Below, piece after piece: positions 25,001-32,516 of a stretch of 64,000 nt of DNA. Origin of the DNA: Rhodocyclaceae bacterium (GTDB taxonomy: Bacteria; Pseudomonadota; Gammaproteobacteria; Burkholderiales; Rhodocyclaceae); the NCBI GenBank assembly GCA_023230455.1, contig JALNXH010000008.1, positions 62,001 through 126,000 of the forward strand, read 5' to 3'. Below the pieces are notes generated by a model that did not search any database, had not been told where the DNA came from, and worked only from the letters and a program-made list of their open reading frames with translations. How positions within the stretch are numbered: the first letter of the stretch is position 1; every line of letters starts with the position of its first letter. The position numbers and the translations under genes were made by a program.

Positions 25001-27652
25001 GCCGTTCTCATAGAGCATGCGACAGAGGGACAGCCCCTCCACCATATGCTCGAACAGGCCGCGATAGCGCGCCTCGCTTGCGCGGAGAAGCAGCTCGGCC
25101 TCCTTGCGTTCGGTGATGTCCTGCATCGCCCCGCGCACCTTCACCACCCGGCCGTCGCTGATCACCGGGCGGCCTAGGGTGCGCACCCATTTATGTGCCC
25201 CGCGCGGCGTCACCATCTCGAGTTCCAGATCGTAGGGCGTGCCCTGCTCGGCCGCCGCGCGCAGCGCCGCCTCGATCTTCTCCCGCTGCTCGCCCTGGAA
25301 CAGGGTCAGACCGAGGTTCATCGTGGATTCCTGGGTCGGATCGAGATCCTGGATGCGGGCCACTTCTTCGGTCCAGCCTCCCGTTCCGGTGGCGGGATCG
25401 AAACCCCAGCCGCCGATGTGTGCCATCGCGCTCATTTCCTGCATCAACTCGTCGCGTTCGCGCAAGGCCTGTTCGGCCCGCGCATGGGCGCTGCGATGCC
25501 GCAGGCTGTCGATGCCGTAGGCCAGATCGTTCGCCAGTTCGCTCAGCAGTGCGATCTCTTCCGCGTCGAAGGCGTCGGCGGCGCTGGCGTAGAGGGTCAG
25601 CGCGCCGAAGCAGCGATCGGCCTCGCCGATCAGCGGCAGCGCGATCGACGAGGCATAACCGTGTTGCAACGCGGCCTCCCGCCAGGGCAGCAACTGCGGA
25701 TCGGTGAGGAAGTTCATATTGGCCACCGGCCGGCGTTCGCGGATGGCGGTCCCCGTCGGGCCGCGACCGCGTTCGTCGTCGGCCCAGCAGATTTGGGCGG
25801 AGGCCAGGTAGCCCGCGTCGAAGCCGAACTCCGCCACCGGGCGAACCGAGCGCTGCGCATCGTCTTCGGCGAAGCCCACCCAGGCCATGCGATAACCGCC
25901 GGACTCCACCAGCTGCTTGCAGATGTCGCTCAACAACTGCGCCTCGTCCTTCGCATGCACCAGAATCTCATTGCAGCCGCTGATCGTGCGCAGGGCGCGG
26001 TTGGCCCGCCGCAATGCCTGCTCTATGCGTATGCGGCCGCTGATATTGCGCGCAATGCCGAAGAGGCCGATGATCCGTCCTCCGCTATCGCGCAACGGCC
26101 CCTTGGTGGAAAGGAAGATGGCCTTACCGTCGGTGGTCTCCAGCTCTTCGTCGAAGCTGATCGTGTGCCCTGCCGCCAAAACCTGTCTGTCGTTGGCCAT
26201 CAACAGCGCCGCCTGCGCGGCGGGAAGGAGCGCGGTATCGTCGCGGCCCAGCACCTCCTCGATGCTCCTTCCGGCCAGGCGCGCCGCCTCCCGATTGAAC
26301 AGCAGGTAGCGGCCTTCCAGATCCTTGGCGAAGATCGCATCGGCGGAGCTCGACGCGATCGCGTCGAGCATCTGTAGGGCGCGCAGCTTGTCGGCCTGAG
26401 CCGACTGCTCCACCAGCGAGGCGAGGAGTTGCTGGCGCTGGCGGAGACCGAAGACGCCGATGGCGGCGGCAAAAAATGCCAGTACGCCGACCAGCACGAT
26501 CCACAGCGCATCGCGGATGGCTTCGTCGTAGAACTCGGCGCGGTCCATCTTGGCGATGAGAAACCAGTCGGTGCCGGCAATGGCGTAGGCGACCCCCATC
26601 ACGGCCGTGCCGCCATAGTCAACGCCTTCGACCATGCGGCCGGTTTCCACTTCGCCCCGCACCACCCGGATGGCGAGCACATCGCCTTCGGCCAGGGAGA
26701 TACGCTGCCTTGCCACCGTATTCGGACGCACGCGCATCTCGTTGAGAAACTCGACATCCCCGCCGTCGCGGCGAATCAATACCGTCTCCCCGCTGGCGCT
26801 GGCAGCCGGCCAGGTTTGCAGCATCGGAAAAAGGAACGTCGCAGGATCGGCACGCAGGGCCAATACCGCCCCGGTGCGTTCGCCGGCTTCGCCGAGCGGC
26901 ACGACAACGTCGACATGCAGGCGCCCGTCGCCGTCCCGATACGGGCCGACGATTGCCACGCTGCCTTTGGCATCGGCCTGCCGGGCCGCCTCCCGCAGCA
27001 CCGGCTCCAGCGTGACGGGGCGACCGTCGCCGCTCTCGATCAATTCGCCGTCGCTATCGAGCAGCAACACGTTCTCATAGCCGTTGCTCCGGCGGAACGC
27101 CTCCAAGCGCGCCAGCAGCTGCGCGTGCGCCGCCGTATCCCGGTGCCGACGCCAGGCCGCATACCGCGTTGCGAGAAAACGGCTGCTTTGCATCACCTGC
27201 GCATCGGCGCGCCGCTCCAGCAGCCAGGTAGCGATCTGGCCGGCCTTGAGATCGGCGATGGCTTGCAGCCGGGCAAACTCCCGTTCCTTCTGATGCGCGA
27301 CGTTGTGGCCGATGGCGACGACGGTCATTGCGCCGATGGCCGTCGCGGACAGCGCCAGCGGCAGCAGTATCGAACGCAGCCGCGGCACAACGGCCGCGGG
27401 CTCAGGCGCACCGCCCAGCAGGCGCCGCATCAGGCCGTAGAGCAGCAGCGAGGTCACCGCAACGAATAACCACCCCTTCACCGTGCTGGCCAACTCGATC
27501 TGCCGCGGATCGTCGAACAACAGGCCCAACGCCCGGTCCGACAGCAGTATCCAGAGTGCGGCAAAGGCCGCATAGCTGAGGACGACCGTCAGCACGCCCG
27601 CCGCCGTGGGCGTGGCAGCGGCGGCAACGGGGGGCTGGGAGTCTGGAAGCAT
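22097..27652 (-). CDS. large hybrid sensor histidine kinase (TM-Cache-PAS-GAF-PAS4-HisKA-HATPase-REC-HPt)
   Basis: An 1851-residue membrane kinase. Three hydrophobic segments lie near residues 19-38, 60-76 and 95-116. A periplasmic sensor region (about 117-377, double-Cache-like) ends at a fourth membrane segment (about 378-402). Then come PAS (428-545), GAF (575-720), PAS (748-845), PAS (860-970), PAS (995-1100) and PAS (1116-1218). The kinase core carries His1268 in NMSHEIRTPMN. The receiver has Asp1563 in LVLMDVQMPELDG and the HPt domain His1716 in VAHGLKGAAGNLG. The phosphorelay is complete within one chain, so phosphate could pass on to the tandem-receiver proteins encoded just upstream. 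The ATG at 27652 has AAGGAA before it. Signal unknown. Confidence 0.92.
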   Translation of the reverse strand: MLPDSQPPVAAAATPTAAGVLTVVLSYAAFAALWILLSDRALGLLFDDPRQIELASTVKGWLFVAVTSLLLYGLMRRLLGGAPEPAAVVPRLRSILLPLALSATAIGAMTVVAIGHNVAHQKEREFARLQAIADLKAGQIATWLLERRADAQVMQSSRFLATRYAAWRRHRDTAAHAQLLARLEAFRRSNGYENVLLLDSDGELIESGDGRPVTLEPVLREAARQADAKGSVAIVGPYRDGDGRLHVDVVVPLGEAGERTGAVLALRADPATFLFPMLQTWPAASASGETVLIRRDGGDVEFLNEMRVRPNTVARQRISLAEGDVLAIRVVRGEVETGRMVEGVDYGGTAVMGVAYAIAGTDWFLIAKMDRAEFYDEAIRDALWIVLVGVLAFFAAAIGVFGLRQRQQLLASLVEQSAQADKLRALQMLDAIASSSADAIFAKDLEGRYLLFNREAARLAGRSIEEVLGRDDTALLPAAQAALLMANDRQVLAAGHTISFDEELETTDGKAIFLSTKGPLRDSGGRIIGLFGIARNISGRIRIEQALRRANRALRTISGCNEILVHAKDEAQLLSDICKQLVESGGYRMAWVGFAEDDAQRSVRPVAEFGFDAGYLASAQICWADDERGRGPTGTAIRERRPVANMNFLTDPQLLPWREAALQHGYASSIALPLIGEADRCFGALTLYASAADAFDAEEIALLSELANDLAYGIDSLRHRSAHARAEQALRERDELMQEMSAMAHIGGWGFDPATGTGGWTEEVARIQDLDPTQESTMNLGLTLFQGEQREKIEAALRAAAEQGTPYDLELEMVTPRGAHKWVRTLGRPVISDGRVVKVRGAMQDITERKEAELLLRASEARYRGLFEHMVEGLSLCRMLYENGRPSDFIYLEVNPAFEELTGLRNVIGRRVSEVVPGIRETTPVLFETYARVAQGGPAQRFELYVEAMQMWFWIAAYSPAPDHFVAVFDVITERKRAEIALRESEAQYRSLFENNMDGVLLTTPDGDILAANQVAQDILGYSEEELGRLGRTGVVDVTDPRLAVALAERRETGRFRGELTLVRKSGEKFPGEISSLIFTDSRGRALTSMIIRDIGERKRAEEQLRQLSLAVEQSPESIVITDIGARIEYVNDAFLRVSGYTRDEVLGQNPRILQSGKTPPQAYVALWEALVHGRGWKGEFRNKRKDGSEYIEFAIITPIRQLDGRITHYVAVKEDITEKKRVGEELDRHRHHLEELVASRTAELNEAREQAEVASQAKSVFLANMSHEIRTPMNAIVGLTHLLHRSNPTPKQAERLAKIDAAAHHLLSIINDILDLSKIEAGRMELEQSDFALESVLDHVRSLIGAQAADKGLAVTVAEDGVPHWLRGDPTRLRQALLNYAGNAVKFTEQGSIALRARLLAETDDEILARFEVADTGIGIPPEVIPRLFEAFEQADPSTTRKHGGTGLGLAITRRLARMMGGESGVESEPGKGSTFWFTARLRRSQGILNPRLETPRIQDAETELRRRYRGARLLLAEDNAINREVALELLRAVGLQVDVANDGRTAVAKAGETPYDLVLMDVQMPELDGIEATRAIRAIPACAALPILAMTANVFDEDRRACIEAGMNDFVAKPVDPWRLYEMLLKWLPVGAGAGAAAGVEAASAAPGADMARKPPLDALPGIDAAHGLALVNNDAEKYLHLLTLFANTHEDDPERLQRLFDAGDFPALQSVAHGLKGAAGNLGAGEIGALADALQAAIRRSTPAVDPASIEPGVVRLAAALSSLIADIRKALAAPAGDPPAGDMTHAAQLLQQLRAMLASGDFAVNDLVRREESLLRAVLGDAADEILRSIASFHYQAALDGLDRSGK

Positions 27653-27725
27653 TTCCTTTCCTTCGGGCCTGTGCGGCGTACTTGCGTCGGACGAGGCGGT
27701 TCCGTACGCCGGCCGATGGCTACGG

Positions 27726-28700
27726 CTACGGGGCGGCCGCGCTCTTCCGCACCATCTCGGCGAGCAGGCTGTTTTCCAGCAGCATCCGCCGGTGCGAGAG
27801 GGCAAGGGCGATGCACGCCTTCAATTCGAAATCCGCCCAGGGTTTGTCGATGAAGGCGAAGATATGCGCCGAGTCGACCGCATAGATCAGATCGTTTTCG
27901 TCGATTTGTCCGCTGATCAGGATGCGTGCGCAGGTCGGCTGCAGATCGGAGAACTGCTGCAACAGTTCGATGCCGCTCATTTCCGGCATCCGGTAGTCGG
28001 CCACGATGCAGGAAAAATTGATGCTCTGCGCCATCTGCAGCGCATGGCGCGGCGACGGCGTGACCTGGACGCTCAGGTTGCCTTCGTTGAGCACCGGTCC
28101 GTCGCGGTTGGCCACCTCGGAGCGGATCGCCGAGAACAGATCGTCCACCCGGGAACGGCGGGTGAGCACACGCGACAAGCTGCTCAGCACGCCCGGATCG
28201 TCGTCGACGATGATCAGCTGATCGATGTTGTTCTCTTCGACCGGCGGCACCGGAATGTTGTGCTGACGCACCAGGTCGGCAAGCCGCCGGTTTTCGGCCA
28301 GCGTGGCACCGTAGGTCAGCGCCTGGGCGACCGATCCCTTGAGGTAATAGTCGTGCCAGGGCTTGGGAATGAAACGATAGATATGCGTTTCGTTGATCAT
28401 CCGCACCAGCGTTTCCATATCGGTCTGGCCGCTCAGGACGAGCCTTGCGCAGTCCGGCTGGAGCTGGCCGAGCGCGGTGAGAAATTCGAGGCCGCTCATC
28501 CCCGGCATGCGGTAGTCGCTGATCACCGCGTCGAAAGCCTGCTCGCCGGCACGCGCCAGCGCCGCCGCCGGATCGGTAAAGCCTTCCACCTCGTAGCGAT
28601 AACGGACGAAGGGCGGCGAATTCAGTTCGCGCTGAACCGCAGCGACGATATTCGGTTCGTCGTCCAGAACCAGTATCCGGCGGTGCTCTTTCTCATTCAT
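27726..28700 (-). CDS. tandem receiver-domain response regulator (REC-REC)
   Basis: 324 residues containing two full receiver domains and no output domain. Phosphoacceptors are Asp62 (VISDYRMPGMSG) and Asp235 (IVADYRMPEMSG), with acidic pockets LDDEP and VDDDP. Both domains end in a KPW motif (IPKPWHD, IDKPWAD) like the receivers of HD-GYP proteins in this island. A short helical link joins them. It could act as a phosphate sink, an adaptor or a partner of the hybrid kinase 73 bases downstream. Same operon as the similar gene at 28737-29597 (36-base gap). Confidence 0.9.
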   Translation of the reverse strand: MNEKEHRRILVLDDEPNIVAAVQRELNSPPFVRYRYEVEGFTDPAAALARAGEQAFDAVISDYRMPGMSGLEFLTALGQLQPDCARLVLSGQTDMETLVRMINETHIYRFIPKPWHDYYLKGSVAQALTYGATLAENRRLADLVRQHNIPVPPVEENNIDQLIIVDDDPGVLSSLSRVLTRRSRVDDLFSAIRSEVANRDGPVLNEGNLSVQVTPSPRHALQMAQSINFSCIVADYRMPEMSGIELLQQFSDLQPTCARILISGQIDENDLIYAVDSAHIFAFIDKPWADFELKACIALALSHRRMLLENSLLAEMVRKSAAAP

Positions 28701-28736
28701 GTTGATGCCCTCGCAATATGCAGATCGTCGTTCCGA

Positions 28737-29597
28737 TCAACGGCTGCCGGTCAATATATCCCGATATACCAGGGCCTGGGTCAGCATCGATTTCAGCTCG
28801 GCAGACTGCCATGGCTTACCGAGAAAATGATAGACCCCGGCGACGTTGATGGCGTCGATCAGCACAGCGAGATCGGTACGTCCGGACAGCATGATGCGCA
28901 CGGCATCCGGACAGATCTCGCGCAGTTGGTGGAAGAAGGTCACCCCGTCGATCTGCGGCATGGCGTAGTCGGAGATGACCAGGTCGGGGCACTCTTCGGC
29001 GGCAGCCATCAGCGCCTCGGCCGGGTCGGTGTGGCGGCTGATGCGGAACAGTGGCGAGCGTCCCGAGGTGGCCGCGCCGCTCAGCGATATCTCCCGCTCC
29101 AGAGCTTTGAGTACGCCCTCGTCGTCGTCGACCAGCATCAGCCGGTAGGGGGCGTGCCGCAGCGGCTGCCCGGATGCAGGCGCCGACCTGTGCAGCAGGT
29201 CGGTTTTCCGCCGGTGCAGCGCGAGCGCGATGCGCCCTTTCAGATCGTATTCGGACCACGGCTTGAGGATCAGGAAGTCGATCTGCGCGTCGTTGATGGC
29301 CTTGATCGCACCCTCGGTGTCGGTACTGCCGGTCAGCAGGATGCGCGCCATGCCAGGCTGGATCGCATGCAGGGCGCGTAAAAAGGCAATTCCGTCCATT
29401 TCCGGCATGCGGTAGTCGGCAATCACGATGTCGAACGCCGCGTCGTCCTCGCTGGCGCGCGCCAGCGCCAGGGCGGGCGCGGTGAAGGCTTCGATTTCAA
29501 GACCGTCATGACCGACATCCGGCTTCCTCAGCAGTTCGCGCCGCAGTGCGGCAATCACCTGCGGTTCGTCGTCCACGAGAAGAATCCGGCACCACAT
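28737..29597 (-). CDS. tandem receiver-domain response regulator (REC-REC)
   Basis: 286 residues, again two receivers without an output domain. The phosphoacceptors are Asp61 (VIADYRMPEMDG) and Asp210 (VISDYAMPQIDG). The KPW signature occurs in both (ILKPWSE, LGKPWQS). It is clearly paralogous in layout to the next gene of the operon but not a recent copy. The start MWCRILLVDDE is the only one compatible with a complete first receiver; no good purine ribosome site precedes it. Divergent from the REC-HD-GYP gene, with 94 bases between starts holding the promoters of both operons. Confidence 0.88.
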   Translation of the reverse strand: MWCRILLVDDEPQVIAALRRELLRKPDVGHDGLEIEAFTAPALALARASEDDAAFDIVIADYRMPEMDGIAFLRALHAIQPGMARILLTGSTDTEGAIKAINDAQIDFLILKPWSEYDLKGRIALALHRRKTDLLHRSAPASGQPLRHAPYRLMLVDDDEGVLKALEREISLSGAATSGRSPLFRISRHTDPAEALMAAAEECPDLVISDYAMPQIDGVTFFHQLREICPDAVRIMLSGRTDLAVLIDAINVAGVYHFLGKPWQSAELKSMLTQALVYRDILTGSR

Positions 29598-29691
29598 GGG
29601 GAGGTATGCAATCGGGAAGAATGTTCAGTGAATTCTTTAGGAGAGTAGCATACACTGCATCGCCGACACGCTCGACGCACGCTCCCTCCGC

Positions 29692-31062
29692 ATGACAGAT
29701 CCTACCCCGCCGGCCACATTGCTGTTCGTCGATGACGAAGCCAACATTCTGGCGGCGCTGAAGCGCCTTTTTCGCACGCAGAACCATCGCATCCTGACCG
29801 CCGGCAGCGGCCAGGAAGGCCTGGCGTTGGTCGAGCGGGAAGCCGTGGATCTGGTGATTTCGGACATGCGCATGCCGGAAATGGATGGCGCCCAGTTTCT
29901 GGAGCGGGTCAGAGCCTACACTCCGCAGGCGATCCGCATTCTGCTCACCGGCCATGCCGACATGGCCGGCACCATCGCCGCCATCAACCGCGGCGAGATC
30001 TACCGCTATGTTTCCAAGCCGTGGAACGACGACGAGCTGTTGCTGACGGTACGCGATGCGCTGCGACACAAGCGGTTGGAAGCGGAGAATACGCGCCTCA
30101 ATGCGCTGACGCGGAAGCAGAACGAAGCGTTGAAGGCGCTCAACGCCAGCCTCGAACACAAGGTAGCCGAGCGTACCGAGCAATTGCGGCGTGCGCTGTT
30201 GACTCTGGAGCATGCGCACCGGGTTCTGAAGGACGAGTTCCTCAACTCGGTGACGGTGTTTTCCAGCCTGATCGAACTGCGCGGCGGGCAATTCGACGCC
30301 CGGCTGGCGGGCCACGGCCGCCGCGTAGCCAACGCCGCGCAAGGACTGGCACAGCACCTGAAGCTCGAACCGGATGCGGTGCAGGATGTGATGCTGGCCG
30401 GTCTGCTGCACGACATCGGCAAAATCGCGCTGCCTGACGAACTGCTGAACACGTCGATGCATGCCTTGTCGCCGGAACAGCGCGCGCAAGTGAAAAAGCA
30501 TCCGACGATCGGCGAAAACGTACTGATGGCGATCGAGGAACTGAAGGGTGCAAAACCGCTGATCCGCCATCACCACGAGTGTTACGACGGCTCCGGCTAT
30601 CCGGACGGTCTCGCCGGCAACGCCATCCCGCTCGGTGCCCGCATCCTCGCCGTGGCGAACGACTACGATGCGCTACAGCTCGGTACCGTGGGCCCGTGCG
30701 TCCTCAATGCGGCGCAGGCGCTGGACTGGTTGCTTGAGCAACGCGGCAAGCGTTACGACGCGCGTATCGTCGACGCATTCGTCGCCGCCGGACTGCCCGA
30801 GGCGATTCCAGGCCGCGCCAGCGATGCGACCACTGCAACCCAGGCGACCGGCGTTCCCCTGCGGCCGATAGCGCTGGCCCCCGGCATGGTGCTGGCCGAG
30901 GATCTGACCCACCACGACGGCTATCTGCTGCTGGCCCGCAACCATATGCTCGACCGACATCAGATCGAACTTCTCGCCGACCTGGAGGAGCGCGAGCAAA
31001 AACAACTGATCCTGCGCGTCCGCGCCGAGTCGATGCCACCGGACACCGATCCGACGCCATAG
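29692..31062 (+). CDS. REC-HD-GYP response regulator, cyclic-di-GMP phosphodiesterase
   Basis: A 456-residue RpfG-type protein. The N-terminal receiver has phosphoacceptor Asp58 (VISDMRMPEMDG) and the KPW motif; a coiled coil follows (about 120-180). The HD-GYP domain has His240-Asp241 (LLHDIGKIALP) and Gly302-Tyr303-Pro304 in DGSGYPDG, with the HHECYDG metal-binding histidines intact. It should hydrolyse cyclic-di-GMP in response to phosphorylation. Ten bases ahead of the hemerythrin kinase, its likely kinase partner. A weak ribosome site precedes the ATG. Confidence 0.93.
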   Translation: MTDPTPPATLLFVDDEANILAALKRLFRTQNHRILTAGSGQEGLALVEREAVDLVISDMRMPEMDGAQFLERVRAYTPQAIRILLTGHADMAGTIAAINRGEIYRYVSKPWNDDELLLTVRDALRHKRLEAENTRLNALTRKQNEALKALNASLEHKVAERTEQLRRALLTLEHAHRVLKDEFLNSVTVFSSLIELRGGQFDARLAGHGRRVANAAQGLAQHLKLEPDAVQDVMLAGLLHDIGKIALPDELLNTSMHALSPEQRAQVKKHPTIGENVLMAIEELKGAKPLIRHHHECYDGSGYPDGLAGNAIPLGARILAVANDYDALQLGTVGPCVLNAAQALDWLLEQRGKRYDARIVDAFVAAGLPEAIPGRASDATTATQATGVPLRPIALAPGMVLAEDLTHHDGYLLLARNHMLDRHQIELLADLEEREQKQLILRVRAESMPPDTDPTP

Positions 31063-31072
31063 AGGAGCCCCC

Positions 31073-32509
31073 ATGGAAACTTTCGTCTGGAACGAGTGCT
31101 TCGTCACCGGCCTGGAAACCGTCGACGCACAGCATCGCCGACTGGTGGACATCATCAACCGCGTCGGCGATGTGCTGCTTGCGGGCGACGCGACGGAGTC
31201 CGCCTTGCAGGAGATATTCCAGCAACTCGCGGACTACGCACGCTATCATTTTGGCGAGGAAGAGCGATTGATGGCCGCAGCGCAGATCGACGCTGCATAC
31301 GTCGCTGCGCACAAGCACCGACACCGCGAGTTCATCGAGCAGGTGACCCACATGTGGCAGGCACGGGGATCGATGGCGGCGCCGGCAGAAACGCTGCACG
31401 GCTTTCTCTCCGCCTGGCTGGCCTTCCATATTCTTGACGAAGACCAGGCCATGGCGCGTCAGATCGCGGCCATCGGCAGCGGCAAAACCGCCAAGCAGGC
31501 CTACGCGGGCGAGATGATCGGCGCCGACCACAGCGTCGGCGTACTGCTGACGGCGTTGAACAAGCTCTACCATCTGCTGTCGGTACAGAATCGCGATCTG
31601 GCGAACGCCAACCGCACGCTTGAGGAACGCGTATTGCAGCGCACACGGGAGCTGTCCGAGGCCAACGTCCAACTGACGGCAGAACAGGAAAAGCTCAAAT
31701 CGCTGTTGCAGAAACTCGAGGCAACGCAGAGCCAAATGCTGCAATCGGAGAAGATGGCGGCCATCGGCCAGCTCGCCGCCGGGGTGGCCCACGAGATCAA
31801 CAACCCGATCGGCTTCGTCAATTCCAACCTCGGTACGCTAAGGAAATACGTCGGGCAGTTTCTCCAGGTCATCGACCGGCTCACCGTCGCGGCTCCGGAA
31901 CAGGCCGCGACGATCGGCGCAGAGATCGAACTCGACTATCTGCGCAGCGACGTTCAGGCGCTGCTCGCCGAGTCCCAGGACGGACTGACGCGGATAAAGA
32001 AAATCGTCCAGGACCTGAAGGACTTTTCCCACATCGACAAAGCCGAATGGCAGGACGCCGACCTCAACGCCGGACTGGAAAGCACGCTTAACATGGTCTG
32101 GAACGAACTTAAATACAAGGCCGAAGTGATCCGCGACTACGGCGACCTGCCGCTGGTGCGCTCGATTCCGGGCCAGCTCAACCAGGTGTTCATGAATCTG
32201 CTGGTGAACGCCGCCCAGGCCATCGAGAAACGCGGCACCATCACCGTGCGCAGCGGACGCCAGGACGATCAGGTGTGGATCGAGATCAGCGACAGCGGTG
32301 CCGGCATGACAGCGGAGGTGCAGCAGCACCTGTTCGAACCCTTCTTCACCACCAAGCCGGTCGGCAAGGGCACCGGCCTCGGCCTTTCGCTTTCCTACGA
32401 CATCGTGGTCAAACGCCACGCCGGCCGGATCGACGTCGACAGCGCGCCCGGCCGGGGTACCACGTTCCGCATCACGCTGCCGATCGCCGGGGCGAAGCCA
32501 AACGCCTGA
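31073..32509 (+). CDS. hemerythrin-domain histidine kinase
   Basis: 478 residues. An N-terminal bacteriohemerythrin domain keeps the full set of di-iron ligands: His21, His59, Glu63, His80, His84, His119 and Asp124. It therefore probably binds O2 (or NO). A long coiled coil (about 180-225) leads to a HisKA-like domain with His240 in GVAHEINNPIGF and an HATPase domain ending FTTKPVGKGTGLGLS. There are no membrane segments, so it is a cytosolic sensor. GAGGAG precedes the ATG; it follows the REC-HD-GYP gene by 10 bases, suggesting oxygen-dependent control of cyclic-di-GMP breakdown. The stop abuts that of the convergent paralogous kinase. Confidence 0.93.
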   Translation: METFVWNECFVTGLETVDAQHRRLVDIINRVGDVLLAGDATESALQEIFQQLADYARYHFGEEERLMAAAQIDAAYVAAHKHRHREFIEQVTHMWQARGSMAAPAETLHGFLSAWLAFHILDEDQAMARQIAAIGSGKTAKQAYAGEMIGADHSVGVLLTALNKLYHLLSVQNRDLANANRTLEERVLQRTRELSEANVQLTAEQEKLKSLLQKLEATQSQMLQSEKMAAIGQLAAGVAHEINNPIGFVNSNLGTLRKYVGQFLQVIDRLTVAAPEQAATIGAEIELDYLRSDVQALLAESQDGLTRIKKIVQDLKDFSHIDKAEWQDADLNAGLESTLNMVWNELKYKAEVIRDYGDLPLVRSIPGQLNQVFMNLLVNAAQAIEKRGTITVRSGRQDDQVWIEISDSGAGMTAEVQQHLFEPFFTTKPVGKGTGLGLSLSYDIVVKRHAGRIDVDSAPGRGTTFRITLPIAGAKPNA

Positions 32510-32516
32510 TCAGGCG
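32503..32516. other. palindrome holding both stop codons of convergent kinases
   Basis: CGCCTGATCAGGCG is a perfect 14-bp palindrome. It contains the TGA of the plus-strand hemerythrin kinase (32507-32509) and the TGA of the minus-strand kinase (32510-32512), leaving no intergenic base. Confidence 0.7.
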
